A DNA stretch of 64,000 nucleotides from Peteryoungia rhizophila (GCF_004912145.1 NZ_STGT01000008.1:62001-126000); one strand, 5' to 3'; positions 25,933 through 35,451 are shown, counted from the first letter of the stretch. Made by a program: numbers and translations. Notes: generated by a model from the letters alone, not told the origin.

Positions 25933-26595
25933 ATGGCCATTCATGGGGAGCCTCTGACCGCAGGCGTTGCACCGGCGGAGGCTGACGTCCTCTGCATTTT
26001 TGTCCACGGGCGCACCCAATCGCCCGAGGACATGATGGAGCAGGTCATCAGCCAGCTCTCGGTGCGCGGCGTATCATACTGCCTGCCGCGCGCCACCGGC
26101 AATTCCTGGTACGCGGCGCGCGCAACGGATGCGCTCACCGATCCGACACGCGAGGAACTCCATAGGTCACTCGATTACATCAACGGGCTCGTGGGGGCCC
26201 TGCGACAGGCGGGCGGCAGGGAGAAGCCGCTTCTCATCGGCGGTTTCAGCCAGGGCGCCTGCCTGTCGCTTGAATATGCTATGAGTTTCGGCCCGTGGAA
26301 CGGGGCGATGGTCAATCTCACGGGATGCCGTGTCGGCCTGACCGCAGACCATCGCCCGGCCGAGGACCTCGACGGAATGCCCGTCTATCTCACCGGTTCG
26401 GACCAGGACCCGTGGATCCCGGTCTCGGCCTTCGCGGAGGCCTCAGAGGCGCTTGGGAGGGCGCGGGCAAGGCTCAGGTGTGAACTCTTTCCTGGGCGCA
26501 CGCATCAGGCGTCCGAGATGGAGGTTGCGGCGCTGGAGGCCATGCTTCGTGATCTTGCGGAGGGAAGCCGACCGTTTCGCCGCGTCGCGGCGTAA
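25933..26595 (+). CDS. Phospholipase/carboxylesterase-family alpha/beta hydrolase
   Basis: A 220-residue cytosolic hydrolase. The nucleophile serine is in GGFSQGA, the aspartate in GSDQDPWIP and the histidine in GRTHQAS, which is the full catalytic triad in the expected order. The oxyanion region is FVHGRTQSP. These small esterases act on acyl esters or thioesters; in MhqD-type neighbours of PcpA-like dioxygenases a related hydrolase follows the ring cleavage. It starts 13 bases after the dioxygenase stop. Confidence 0.85.
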   Translation: MAIHGEPLTAGVAPAEADVLCIFVHGRTQSPEDMMEQVISQLSVRGVSYCLPRATGNSWYAARATDALTDPTREELHRSLDYINGLVGALRQAGGREKPLLIGGFSQGACLSLEYAMSFGPWNGAMVNLTGCRVGLTADHRPAEDLDGMPVYLTGSDQDPWIPVSAFAEASEALGRARARLRCELFPGRTHQASEMEVAALEAMLRDLAEGSRPFRRVAA

Positions 26596-26625
26596 TTTTG
26601 CAGACACAACAGGGAGGAGGACAGC

Positions 26626-27900
26626 ATGATCACGCGCAGAAAACTGCTGAAGGCGGGGGCCGCAACAGGACTCGCCTACGGCTTCGGAGGCCTCGCTGCA
26701 CCAGCGATCGCACAAGGGGCCAAGATCAAGCTCGGCTATGTGAGCCCGCAGACGGGACCGCTCGCGAGCTTCGGCGAGAGCGACGCCTATAACATCGCCT
26801 CCTTCCTCGCGACCGAGGTGGGCAAGAACTTCGAGATTATCGTCAAGGACAGCCAGTCGAACCCGAACCGTGCGGCGGACGTGGCGAAGGAACTTATCCT
26901 GTCGGACGAGATCAACCTGATGCTGGTCGCCTCGACGCCTGAAAACACCAATCCGGTGGCCACCACCTGCGAGGCGGAGGGCATTCCCTGCATCTCCACC
27001 AAGGCGCCATGGCAGCCCTGGTTCATCGGACAGCAGGGCAATCCGGGCGATCCGACGAGCTGGAAACCGTTCGAATTCGCTTACCATTACTTCTGGGGTC
27101 TGGAAGACGTGATCGCCGTCTTCACCAATATGTGGAACCAGCTCGACACCAACAAGAAGGTTGGTGGGCTCTTCCCCAATGATGCCGACGGCAATGCCTG
27201 GGGCGATCCCAATGTGGGGCTGAAACCGGGCCTGGCGCAGGCGGGCTTCGATTTGCTCGATCCGGGCCGTTACCAGAACCTCACCGACGATTTTACCGCC
27301 CAGGTGAACGCCTTCAAGGACGGGCAGTGCGATATCATCACCGGTGTCGTCATTCCGCCCGACTTCACCACCTTCTGGAACCAGGCCAAGCAGCAGGGCT
27401 TCAATCCGAAGGCGCTGACGGTGGCCAAGGCCATCCTCTTCCCGCAATCGGTGGAAACGCTGGGGGCCGCCGGTCATAATCTGTCGTCAGAAGTCTGGTG
27501 GTCGGCGCAGCATCCCTTCAAGTCATCCGTGACGGGACAGAGTGCCGCCGAGCTCGCGGCGGACTTCACGGCCAAGACCGGCCGTCCCTGGACGCAGCCG
27601 ATCGGCTTCATCCATTCGCTGTTCGAGATGGCAACCGATGTCATGGGCCGGGTGGAGGACGTGACAGATGCCGAAGCCGTGGCCGGCGCGATTGCGGCCT
27701 CGAAGGTCGACACGATCGTCGGCCGCGTCGAATGGAACGGGCAAGGTGTGCCGCCGTTTGCCGCAAAGAACGTCACGAAGACACCGCTGGTCGGCGGTCA
27801 ATGGCGTCGCAAGGACGACGGCACCTTCGATCTGGTCATCGTCGACAACAAGACAGCGCCGAATATTCCGGTCGCAGGGACGATGGAAGCACTGGCCTAA
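26626..27900 (+). CDS. Branched-chain-amino-acid-type ABC transporter substrate-binding protein 1
   Basis: A 424-residue periplasmic protein with a twin-arginine signal (TRRKLLKAG, hydrophobic stretch, cleavage near AIAQ). The mature part is a type I periplasmic-binding fold of the LivJ/HAAT class (KIKLGYVSPQTGPLASFGES, SQSNPNRAADVAKELI). It is a close paralogue of the protein at 34110-35390; long stretches such as STPE-TNPV-TTCEAE and PWQPWFIGQQGNPGDP match. No permease or ATPase gene follows, so it probably shares the single importer encoded at 30625-34040. The likely cargo is an aromatic acid or phenolic, inferred from the context. Confidence 0.87.
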   Translation: MITRRKLLKAGAATGLAYGFGGLAAPAIAQGAKIKLGYVSPQTGPLASFGESDAYNIASFLATEVGKNFEIIVKDSQSNPNRAADVAKELILSDEINLMLVASTPENTNPVATTCEAEGIPCISTKAPWQPWFIGQQGNPGDPTSWKPFEFAYHYFWGLEDVIAVFTNMWNQLDTNKKVGGLFPNDADGNAWGDPNVGLKPGLAQAGFDLLDPGRYQNLTDDFTAQVNAFKDGQCDIITGVVIPPDFTTFWNQAKQQGFNPKALTVAKAILFPQSVETLGAAGHNLSSEVWWSAQHPFKSSVTGQSAAELAADFTAKTGRPWTQPIGFIHSLFEMATDVMGRVEDVTDAEAVAGAIAASKVDTIVGRVEWNGQGVPPFAAKNVTKTPLVGGQWRRKDDGTFDLVIVDNKTAPNIPVAGTMEALA

Positions 27901-27909
27901 GGGCAGAAA

Positions 27910-27930
27910 GAGGGCGCGGTTCGCGCCCTC
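27910..27930. terminator. Hairpin between convergent operons
   Basis: GAGGGCGCG-GTT-CGCGCCCTC is a perfect 9-bp stem with a three-base loop just after the binding-protein stop. On the minus strand it is followed by TTTCT. It probably ends transcripts of one or both convergent operons. Confidence 0.5.
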
Positions 27931-27986
27931 ATCCGGCATCCCTGTTTCGGACAGCAGTTGGACAAGCCCGAGCATGACGACGGACA

Positions 27987-28868
27987 TCAGTCCGTCCGAA
28001 CCAGCACGAAGTCGTGCTTCACCTCCCAGAACTCCTCGGTAAACTCATAGTCGGTTGCACGGGCCGCATCCTTCTGGCGGACGAACTCTGCGAGCAGGCT
28101 TTCCTTCACGCCGAAGACCGCGTCCGAGTGGATGTAGGGATCATCCGGATCGAAGATATGCGTGACGAGTGTCTCAAAACCCTCGGCCTTGATGATGTAG
28201 TGCAGATGCGCCGGGCGATAGGGGTGACGGCCGAGTTGGCCGAGCAACTGGCCGACCGGGCCGTTGTCGGGGATGGGATAGAATTTCGGTTTTACCGCCC
28301 GGAACCAGTACTGCCCGTCCGGCCCGGTGCGGAAGACGCCGCGCAGGTTGAAGTCGGGCTGGATGCCCTTTTGCTGGACGTCGTAGAAGCCCTCGTCATT
28401 GGCCTGCCAAACGTCGATCACGGCATTGGCGATCGGCTTGCCCTCGGTGTCGAGGATGCGGCCCTCGATCACCATGTCCTCGCCCTTGGCATCGAGGCAG
28501 ATATTGGCCCCCATCGGCAGTTCGGGGGCGTCCGCCACATGGAATGGGCCGAGCACCGTGCTTTCCGAGGCGCCCGAGGGTTTGCGGTTGTTGACGGCAT
28601 CGACCAGCATCGATACACCCAGCACGTCTGACAGCAGGATGAACTCCTGGCGCCATTCGTTGCACATCTGGCCGGTGCGGGTCAGGAAGAGGATTGCCTC
28701 CATCCATTCGCCCTGGGTCGGCTCCAGTTCCTTGACCGCCTCGTGCAGCTTGCGGGTGATGACTTCCATCACCTGCTTGAGACGCTCGTCCTTGGCATTG
28801 GCGTTGCGGCCGGTGACGACCTCGACGGAGGTCTCCTCAGTGAAGTAGCCCTTTTCATGCGCTTCCAT
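27987..28868 (-). CDS. Intradiol dioxygenase 1, hydroxyquinol 1,2-dioxygenase type
   Basis: A 293-residue non-haem Fe(III) enzyme. The four iron ligands can be counted: Y162 (GFYDVQ), Y197 (FYPIPD), H221 and H223 (YRPAHLHYI). The 197/221/223 numbering is the one recalled for hydroxyquinol 1,2-dioxygenase. An all-helical N-terminal dimerisation domain occupies residues 25-100. It would cleave 1,2,4-trihydroxybenzene between O1 and O2 to maleylacetate; activity on catechols is also possible. GAGGAA lies before the ATG. It is the last gene of a nine-gene minus-strand operon, ten bases after the FAD monooxygenase. Confidence 0.87.
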   Translation of the reverse strand: MEAHEKGYFTEETSVEVVTGRNANAKDERLKQVMEVITRKLHEAVKELEPTQGEWMEAILFLTRTGQMCNEWRQEFILLSDVLGVSMLVDAVNNRKPSGASESTVLGPFHVADAPELPMGANICLDAKGEDMVIEGRILDTEGKPIANAVIDVWQANDEGFYDVQQKGIQPDFNLRGVFRTGPDGQYWFRAVKPKFYPIPDNGPVGQLLGQLGRHPYRPAHLHYIIKAEGFETLVTHIFDPDDPYIHSDAVFGVKESLLAEFVRQKDAARATDYEFTEEFWEVKHDFVLVRTD

Positions 28869-28877
28869 GATCGTTCC

Positions 28878-30632
28878 TCACCGGTCCAAAATGGTTTTCA
28901 GGACGCGCCGCAGCTCTCCTTCGGGGTCAGAGACCGCTGCTTCCGCACGCCAGGCAACGTGATGGTCCGGGCGAACCAATAGCGCACCGGAATCGCGGAT
29001 CTCGCGAGCACGAGCCCAATCGCCGGAAAAATCCTGCCAGGTCTGGCGCGGGCCGATCTTGTGCACCGTGATCGGCAGGCCGAATTCCTTCGACAGTGAC
29101 TTTGCAGCAGACACCCAGCCATCGCCGCCGATGCCTGTCAGAACGGTGAAGACGCCATGGCCTGTGAGGTCGAGGCTCGAAACCTTTTCACCTTCCGGGC
29201 CGAAGAGCCAGACATGCGGCAGCCGGGCGCCGGGCCAGCTGGTCGGCTGGTGATGCAGTTCGGCATCCTTTTCGAAGGCCGGTTCAGGCTGCCCGTCGGT
29301 CACGACAGCGCCGGACTTGTAGCGCTGGTTCATCTCGACACCATGCGCGTCGAATTCGTAGACCTTATGCGCGATCGCCTGGCGGATCGCCTCACGCTGA
29401 GTTTCCGCATCGGCAGTGTCGTCGCAGCGGGCATCCATGTTTTCCTGCATCTTCACCGGATCGACGGAATCGAGCAGGCCGAGGGCCTTGAAGATCGGAC
29501 CGAATTCCTCGATCGACTTGTTGGCGCGGGTGACGATCTGCTTGGCGACCGGCGCGCGCTCGGCCTGGTAGCTGTCGAGCAGGCCCATGCCGGCCTGGCC
29601 TCTGATAACGGCAGCAAGCTTCCAGGCGAGGTTGAAGGCATCCTGAATCGAGGTGTTGGATCCCAACCCGTTCGACGGCGGATGGCGGTGGGTGGCGTCA
29701 CCCATGCAGAAGACCCGGCCGTTCGACATCGTGGTCGCGTACATGTTGTTGACGGTCCAGGTGGAGACCGACTTGATCTTCGGCTGCAGGTCCTGAACAC
29801 CGACGAGATCGCGCACCACCTTGGTGGCGAAGGCATCGTCGACCGCCGGTGCCGGCTGATTGATGTCGTAACCCCAAACTACAAGCCATTCGTTCCACGG
29901 GCGGACCATGCGGACCAGACCCATGCCGATGCCGCCGACGTCGGCTCCCGGCTGCAGCACCCAGTAGAGCACCGAGGGGCGGTGGGCGACATAGCGGGAG
30001 AGGTCGCATTCGAAGAGGATGTTCATCGAACCGGCGACGCCCATCTTGCCTTCGAAGGTGAGGCCGGCATGTTCGGCAACCTTGGAGTTGCCGCCGTCGG
30101 CGCCGACCAGGAACTTCGAGCGGATGGTGATCTCCTTGCCGGTCAGCCGGTCGCAGCAGGTGGTCGTCACACCGTCGGCATCCTGCACGTGGCTCAGATA
30201 CTCCGTCGACATTCGTGACTGCGCACCGCGCGAGCAGGCGGTCTTGAAGAGCAGCGGCTCCATATAGGTTTGCGGCAGGTCATTCATCCGGCCGGGCGAA
30301 GACAGGAGATGTTCGGCGCGCGACAGCGGATGGTTGCCCCAGCTCTGCATGCGGCCGATTTCTTCGCCGGCGACGGCCGTGCAGAAGACGTTCTGGCCCA
30401 TCAGGTCCTGCTCGGTCGCGTACATGTAGGCTTCGTCCTCGACGTCGCGGCCGAGATCGCGCAGAACCTCCATCGTGCGCTGGTTGGTGATGTGGGCACG
30501 CGGCGTGGTCGCCAGCCAGCGATAGCGGTTGATCACCAGCGGCTCAAGGCCGTAGCTCGCGAGCAGCGCGGCCGTTGCCGAGCCGGCCGGCCCGGTGCCG
30601 ATAATCAGGACGTCGGTTGTGATGTCAGCCAT
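28878..30632 (-). CDS. FAD-dependent phenol-type monooxygenase (TfdB/PheA-like)
   Basis: A 584-residue flavoprotein hydroxylase. It has the dinucleotide motif IGTGPAGSATAALL near the start, the LVGADGGNSKVAEH (DG) motif in the middle and the GDATHRHPPSNGLGSNTSIQD (GD) motif that binds the flavin ribityl chain. A thioredoxin-like C-terminal domain follows, as in 2,4-dichlorophenol 6-monooxygenase. It would use NAD(P)H and oxygen to add a hydroxyl group to a phenolic such as a resorcinol or hydroquinone, making the hydroxyquinol that its neighbours cleave. The ATG at 30632 has AGGGAGG upstream and overlaps the end of the permease gene. Confidence 0.88.
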   Translation of the reverse strand: MADITTDVLIIGTGPAGSATAALLASYGLEPLVINRYRWLATTPRAHITNQRTMEVLRDLGRDVEDEAYMYATEQDLMGQNVFCTAVAGEEIGRMQSWGNHPLSRAEHLLSSPGRMNDLPQTYMEPLLFKTACSRGAQSRMSTEYLSHVQDADGVTTTCCDRLTGKEITIRSKFLVGADGGNSKVAEHAGLTFEGKMGVAGSMNILFECDLSRYVAHRPSVLYWVLQPGADVGGIGMGLVRMVRPWNEWLVVWGYDINQPAPAVDDAFATKVVRDLVGVQDLQPKIKSVSTWTVNNMYATTMSNGRVFCMGDATHRHPPSNGLGSNTSIQDAFNLAWKLAAVIRGQAGMGLLDSYQAERAPVAKQIVTRANKSIEEFGPIFKALGLLDSVDPVKMQENMDARCDDTADAETQREAIRQAIAHKVYEFDAHGVEMNQRYKSGAVVTDGQPEPAFEKDAELHHQPTSWPGARLPHVWLFGPEGEKVSSLDLTGHGVFTVLTGIGGDGWVSAAKSLSKEFGLPITVHKIGPRQTWQDFSGDWARAREIRDSGALLVRPDHHVAWRAEAAVSDPEGELRRVLKTILDR

Positions 30633-31740
30633 TTGGCCCTCCCTTTGTCGTTTGTTCAAGCGATCCACCCCTCAAGGTGCGGCGGACCGGAAAGAGTTCG
30701 ATGCCGGTGCGGTCGGTGATCAGGCCCCAGATCCCGCGCGGCGCAAAAAGCATGGTGACGATGGCGAGTGCGCCAAGCAGCAGCAGGTACCAGGACCCGT
30801 AGCTCGAGAGCGCATTCTGCATCAGGAAGAAGATGATCACGCCGAGGATCGGGCCCTCGATTGTGCCGATGCCGCCGATCACCACGATGAAGATGACATA
30901 GGCCGTCCAGTCGGTGAGCGAGAAGGCGGCATCGGGTGAGATGCGGGCCTTCTGCAGATAGATGAGTGCGCCGACGACGCCGGTGATGAAGGCGGTGGAG
31001 AGATAGATCACCAGCTTCAGCTTCTGGGCGTCCACACCGAGTGCCCGGGCGGCGGTCTCATTGTCGCGCACGGCGGCAAGGCCAAGGCCTTGCTTGGAAC
31101 GCAGCAGGCGGTAGACGAACCAGATGGTCAGCACGAGGACGATCAGCGCCAGCCAGAAGGCGATGGCGTCAGCAGCTGCTGCGGTTCGCATGCCGAACCA
31201 ATCTTCGAGGAACGAGACGCCGAACATTTCGCGCGTCGTGTCGCGTGGCAATGAGGTGCCGGTGCCGCCGCCGAGCGCCTTCCACTGGGCAAAGAGCAAG
31301 CGACCGACCTCGGCGATGACCCAGGTGCCGATGGCGAAATAGGGACCATAGAGGCGGAAGGCGAGGAAGGCGGTTGGTATCGAGACCAACACGGCGAAGA
31401 GGCCGGCAAGCGGGATGGCCAGGATCGGATCGACACCGAGAAGGATGACGAAGCCGAAGAGTGCATAGGCGCCGCAGCCGACGAAGAGTTGCTGGCCGAC
31501 GGAGATGAGCCCGGCATAACCGGCCAGCAGGTTCCAGCTCTGGGCGAGCGCAAGCATGGTCAGGATGAAGAACAGGTCCTGTACCACGCCGCGTGAGACG
31601 ACGAAGGGGGCGGCTGCCAGAAGCAGGACGAAGAGGATCGCAGCGAGCGAGAACAGCGCGGAGAGGCGGGTGCGGGTTTCCACGCGCCAGGAGGGGCGAG
31701 GGCGCATCACGTTCGACAGGACTTCTCTGTTGGCGTTCAT
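30625..31740 (-). CDS. Branched-chain-type ABC transporter permease (LivM class)
   Basis: About 371 residues with roughly nine membrane helices. The LivM-like core includes GYAGLISVGQQLFVGCGAYA and the cytoplasmic coupling loop AVRDNETAARALGVDAQKLKL. It forms the channel with the LivH-type permease at 31748. The ATG at 31740 (GAGGTGACG upstream) is chosen over an in-frame start at 31917, which would add 59 Ser/Arg-rich residues overlapping the LivH gene. Part of the nine-gene catabolic operon. Confidence 0.88.
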   Translation of the reverse strand: MNANREVLSNVMRPRPSWRVETRTRLSALFSLAAILFVLLLAAAPFVVSRGVVQDLFFILTMLALAQSWNLLAGYAGLISVGQQLFVGCGAYALFGFVILLGVDPILAIPLAGLFAVLVSIPTAFLAFRLYGPYFAIGTWVIAEVGRLLFAQWKALGGGTGTSLPRDTTREMFGVSFLEDWFGMRTAAAADAIAFWLALIVLVLTIWFVYRLLRSKQGLGLAAVRDNETAARALGVDAQKLKLVIYLSTAFITGVVGALIYLQKARISPDAAFSLTDWTAYVIFIVVIGGIGTIEGPILGVIIFFLMQNALSSYGSWYLLLLGALAIVTMLFAPRGIWGLITDRTGIELFPVRRTLRGGSLEQTTKGGPNG

Positions 31741-31747
31741 CGTCACC

Positions 31748-32611
31748 TCAATCGACAGCGCGGGGGAAGAGGCCCCGCGGACGGAACAGCAGGACGAGCA
31801 GGAAAGCGATATGGCCCGAGAGGATCTGCCATTCCGGGTTGATGGCGGCTCCGAGCGTTTGTGCAACACCCAGAATAATGCCGCCGGCAAGCGTGCCCCA
31901 GAGCGAGCCGAGGCCACCGATGATGACCGCTTCGAAGGCGTAGATCAGGCGCGCCGGCCCTGCAGTCGGATCGAAATTGGCGCGAGTGCCGAGATAGAGA
32001 GCGGCGATCGTGACGATCACCATGGCAAGGCCCGTTGCGATGGCGAAGATCTGGTTCGGGCGGATGCCCATCAGGCCTGCCGTCACCACGTCGTCTGAGG
32101 TTGCGCGGAATGCGCGTCCGAGGGCTGTCTTGTAGATCAGCTGATTGAGACCGACGATGACCAGGATCGCGGAGGCGAAGGTCAGGAGCGGCATGACGCC
32201 GGCATTGATGCCGCCGAGCGAGACCGATGCCTGTTCCAGCGCGCCTGCGGGAATGCGCTGGCTGTCGGCGGTAAAGGCTTCGAGCAGGCCGTTCTGGATG
32301 ACGATCGACAGGCCGAAGGTGACGAGCAGCGGCGGCAGGATATCCTTGCCCAGGGTCCGGTTGAGCAGATGATACTGCAGGAGATAGCCGACGACGAACA
32401 TCAGGGGTCCGGCAATCACGGCGGCGACGAAGGGGTTGAGCCCCAGTGTCGAGACGAGCATCAGGATGAGAAAGGCCGAAAAAACGATCAGGTCGCCGTG
32501 GGCGAGATTGACCAGCCGCATGATGCCGAAGACGAGCGACAGGCCCGCCGCGAAGAGGGCGTAGAGCCCGCCGAGCAGAATGCCCTGGAGAATGGTATCA
32601 AGCCAGTTCAT
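31748..32611 (-). CDS. Branched-chain-type ABC transporter permease (LivH class)
   Basis: A 287-residue membrane protein with about eight helices. Family blocks: GILLGGLYALFAAGLSLVFGIMRLVNLAHGD at the N-terminus, the coupling loop ALGRAFRATSDDVVTAGLMGI, and FEAVIIGGLGSLWGTLAGG. Seven bases separate it from the LivM gene, and its start overlaps the ATPase gene upstream by 14 bases. Confidence 0.9.
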   Translation of the reverse strand: MNWLDTILQGILLGGLYALFAAGLSLVFGIMRLVNLAHGDLIVFSAFLILMLVSTLGLNPFVAAVIAGPLMFVVGYLLQYHLLNRTLGKDILPPLLVTFGLSIVIQNGLLEAFTADSQRIPAGALEQASVSLGGINAGVMPLLTFASAILVIVGLNQLIYKTALGRAFRATSDDVVTAGLMGIRPNQIFAIATGLAMVIVTIAALYLGTRANFDPTAGPARLIYAFEAVIIGGLGSLWGTLAGGIILGVAQTLGAAINPEWQILSGHIAFLLVLLFRPRGLFPRAVD

Positions 32612-33317
32612 GGGTTTCCGCTCCGAAATAGGCCGCGTGGATGTCGGCGCGGTCGAGTTCTGCGGGGCGCCCTTCGAGCGTGACCCGGCCTTCCATCATG
32701 CAATAGACGCGGTCTGCGACCTTCAACGCCTGGGCGATGTCCTGCTCGACGATGACGATTGCGGCCCCCGTTTCCCGGATGCGCGGGAAGGCGGCGTAGA
32801 TGTCCTTGATGACGACAGGGGCGAGGCCGAGGCTGAGTTCGTCGCAGAGCAGCACTTCCGGATTGGACATGAGTGCCCGGCCGATCGCGACCATCTGCTG
32901 CTGGCCGCCTGAAAGTGCCGTTGAGGGATTGCGGCGCCGCTCCTTCAGGATGGGGAAGAGTTCATAGACCGTTTCGAGCGACCAGGGTCCATCGACCTTT
33001 CGCCCATGACGACCGACGAGCAGGTTTTCTTCGACCGTGAGCGACGGGAATAGCCGGCGCCCTTCGGGAACCAGCGCGATGCCGCGTGCCATGACATCGG
33101 GTGCGGCGAGCGCGCCGATCGGCTGGCCACGATGCAGGACGGCCGCTGGCTCATTGCGTAGCACGCCTGATATCGAGCGCATCAGCGTCGATTTTCCTGC
33201 CCCATTTGCCCCGATGACGGCAATCGTCTCGCCGGGGTTGAGGACGATGTTGACGCCGAACAGAGCCTGGAAGTCGCCGTAGAAGGCAGTGAGGTTCTTG
33301 GTTTCGATGAGGCTCAT
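32598..33317 (-). CDS. ABC transporter ATP-binding protein (LivF class)
   Basis: A 239-residue ATPase: Walker A GANGAGKST, Q-loop region near PEGRRLFPSLTVEENL, signature LSGGQQQ, Walker B VLLCDELSLGL and switch histidine region VIVEQD. The PEGRRxFP motif is characteristic of LivF. One of the two ATPases of the aromatic-cargo importer. The gene starts three bases after LivG. Confidence 0.9.
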   Translation of the reverse strand: MSLIETKNLTAFYGDFQALFGVNIVLNPGETIAVIGANGAGKSTLMRSISGVLRNEPAAVLHRGQPIGALAAPDVMARGIALVPEGRRLFPSLTVEENLLVGRHGRKVDGPWSLETVYELFPILKERRRNPSTALSGGQQQMVAIGRALMSNPEVLLCDELSLGLAPVVIKDIYAAFPRIRETGAAIVIVEQDIAQALKVADRVYCMMEGRVTLEGRPAELDRADIHAAYFGAETHELA

Positions 33318-33320
33318 GGT

Positions 33321-34040
33321 TCAGACCTCCATGCCGAGATAGATCTCGCGCACTTCGCGCGAATTCATGATGGTCTGCGGATCGCCATGGCCGATCATTC
33401 GCCCGAAATTCAGGACCAGGATCTTTTCCGCGACGGCATTCAGCGCATGCAGAACATGTTCGATCCAGATGATCGCCATGCCGCGCTGGTGGACGCGCTT
33501 GATCGTCGCGACCAGTTGCCGGCATTCGCCCTCGGTCAGCCCGCCGGCGATCTCGTCGAGCAGGAGAAGCTTGGGCTTGGTGGCAAGAGCCCGGGCGAGT
33601 TCCAGGCGCTTGCGCTCCAAAAGCGAAAGGCTGCCGGCCGGGCGGTTCGCCTTGTCGATCAGGCCGGTCTCGACGAGGATTTCGGCGCAGAACTCAGCGA
33701 CCTCGACTTCGCTGCTTTCGCTGCCAAAAGCGCCGGCAACAAGCAGGTTTTCATAGACCGTCAGCCGCTCGAATGGCTGCGGGATCTGGAAGGTGCGGCC
33801 CATGCCGGCGAAACAGCGCTGCATCGGCGGGATATTGGTCACGTCACGGCCATCAAAGCGGATCGTGCCCTTGGCGACGGAGAGGTTGCCGGTGATCAGG
33901 TTGAACAGTGTCGACTTGCCGGCGCCGTTCGGTCCGATGACGCCCAAAGCTTCGCCTGCCTCGACGGAAAAGCCGATATCCTCGGCGACCACGAGGGCCC
34001 CGAAGGATTTCGACACGCCATTCAATTCCAGGATCGGCAT
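33321..34040 (-). CDS. ABC transporter ATP-binding protein (LivG class)
   Basis: A 239-residue ATPase: Walker A GPNGAGKSTLFNLITG, the LivG-type MGRTFQIPQPF after the Q-loop, signature SLLERKRLELARAL (a degenerate signature usual in LivG) and Walker B LLLLDEIAGGL. Partner of the LivF-type ATPase. A GC-rich imperfect stem-loop lies in the 69-base gap to the binding-protein gene upstream, a common place for expression control in importer operons. Confidence 0.9.
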   Translation of the reverse strand: MPILELNGVSKSFGALVVAEDIGFSVEAGEALGVIGPNGAGKSTLFNLITGNLSVAKGTIRFDGRDVTNIPPMQRCFAGMGRTFQIPQPFERLTVYENLLVAGAFGSESSEVEVAEFCAEILVETGLIDKANRPAGSLSLLERKRLELARALATKPKLLLLDEIAGGLTEGECRQLVATIKRVHQRGMAIIWIEHVLHALNAVAEKILVLNFGRMIGHGDPQTIMNSREVREIYLGMEV

Positions 34041-34109
34041 GGATACTCCTCCGTCAGGCTGGCGGCGGCCCGGAGCGATCGGGACGCCGCTGCCATGGGT
34101 TCACAGGAT

Positions 34110-35390
34110 TCAGCTCAGCGCTTCCATCTTGCCGCCAAGCGGGATGTTCGTTGCCTGGCCGTTCTCGACGACGACGAGGTCGTAGCCGCCGCCGGATTTC
34201 AGGCGCCACTGGCCACCGACGAGCGGGGTCTTGGCAACGTTTTTCTGGGCGAAGGGCGGCAGGTTTGCGTTGTTCCAGGCAATCGGGCCGACCAGCGTGT
34301 CGAGCTTGGTTTCGCCGATGGCCTTGGCCACGGCATCGCCGTCCGTCACGTCTTCCGCGCGCTTCATCACGTCGACCGCGAGCTCGAAGAGCGCATGGGC
34401 AAAGCCGATCGGCTGTGTCCACGGGCGGCCGGTGGCTGTGGTGAAGGCGGCGGCCACATCGGCCGCGGTCTCGCCTGTCAGCGACGACTTGAACGGGTGG
34501 GATGGTGTCCACCAGACCTCGGTCGAGAGGTTGTGACCTGCATCGCCCAGCGCTTCCACAGTCTGCGGGAAGAGCAGCGCCTTGCCGATCGAGGCGATCT
34601 TCGGCTTCAGGCCCTGCTGCTTGGCCTGGTTCCAGAAGGTGGTGAGGTCAGGCGGGATCATCACGCCGGTGAGGATCTCCGTCTCGGCCTGTTTGAAGGC
34701 GTTGATCTGGGCGGAAAAATCGTCCGTCAGGTTCTGATAGCGGCCGGTGTCAGTGAGGTCATAGCCGAGCTTTTCGAGGACTGGCGGGAAGCCGACGACC
34801 TTGTCGCCCCAGGCATTGCCGTCGCCGTCGTTCGGGAAGAGGCCGCCCACCTTCTTGTTGGTCTCGATCTGGCCCCACATGCCGGTGAAGACGGCAATGA
34901 TGTCTTCGAGGCCCCAGAAGAAGTGGTAGGCATAGTTGAATGGCTTCCAGCTCGCGGGATCGCCGGGATTGCCCTGCTGGCCGATGAACCAGGGCTGCCA
35001 GGGGGCGACCGTTGACAGGCAGGGGATCTGCTCGGCTTCGCAGGTGGTGGAAACCGGATTGGTCGTTTCCGGCGTCGAGGAGACGAGCATCAGGTTGATC
35101 TCGTCGTCGACGATCAGTTCCTTGGCGACTTCGGCCGCACGGTTCGGATTGGACTGGCTGTCCTTGACGATGACCTCGTAGTTCAGGCCCATCTTCTTCG
35201 TTGTTGCGAGGAAGCTGTCGATGACGAATTTGTCGGCCTCACCGAAGCCCGCGAGCGGGCCTGTCTGAGGGCTGACATAGCCGAGCTTTACAGCTGCCGT
35301 TTGCGCAATCGCCGGCGCCGCAAGGCCCGAGGTTGCCAGCACGGCGCCGCCGGCTGCCGTCGTTTGCAGGAATTTGCGTCTCGTAAACAT
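34110..35390 (-). CDS. Branched-chain-amino-acid-type ABC transporter substrate-binding protein 2
   Basis: A 426-residue protein with a twin-arginine signal (TRRKFLQTT, cleavage near AIAQ) and a LivJ/HAAT-type body (AVKLGYVSPQTGPLAGFGEAD). The ATG at 35390 has GGAGG upstream; in-frame ATGs at 35432 and 35402 would put a non-signal extension in front of the Tat motif. It is a close paralogue of the protein at 26626-27900 and sits within the operon with its permeases and ATPases. Two binding proteins may widen the range of aromatic substrates. Confidence 0.9.
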   Translation of the reverse strand: MFTRRKFLQTTAAGGAVLATSGLAAPAIAQTAAVKLGYVSPQTGPLAGFGEADKFVIDSFLATTKKMGLNYEVIVKDSQSNPNRAAEVAKELIVDDEINLMLVSSTPETTNPVSTTCEAEQIPCLSTVAPWQPWFIGQQGNPGDPASWKPFNYAYHFFWGLEDIIAVFTGMWGQIETNKKVGGLFPNDGDGNAWGDKVVGFPPVLEKLGYDLTDTGRYQNLTDDFSAQINAFKQAETEILTGVMIPPDLTTFWNQAKQQGLKPKIASIGKALLFPQTVEALGDAGHNLSTEVWWTPSHPFKSSLTGETAADVAAAFTTATGRPWTQPIGFAHALFELAVDVMKRAEDVTDGDAVAKAIGETKLDTLVGPIAWNNANLPPFAQKNVAKTPLVGGQWRLKSGGGYDLVVVENGQATNIPLGGKMEALS

Positions 35391-35451
35391 GTTTCCTCCC
35401 ATCATCGTCTCTCCTCCCAAAGAGTGCGCCAAGCGCGAGATGTCGTCTCGG

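Noticed and set aside
33387..35015. 542-codon plus-strand frame opposite the LivG-type ATPase and binding-protein genes
   Set aside because: Long open frames opposite G+C-rich genes are expected; the translation has no family features, and the minus-strand genes are unambiguous.
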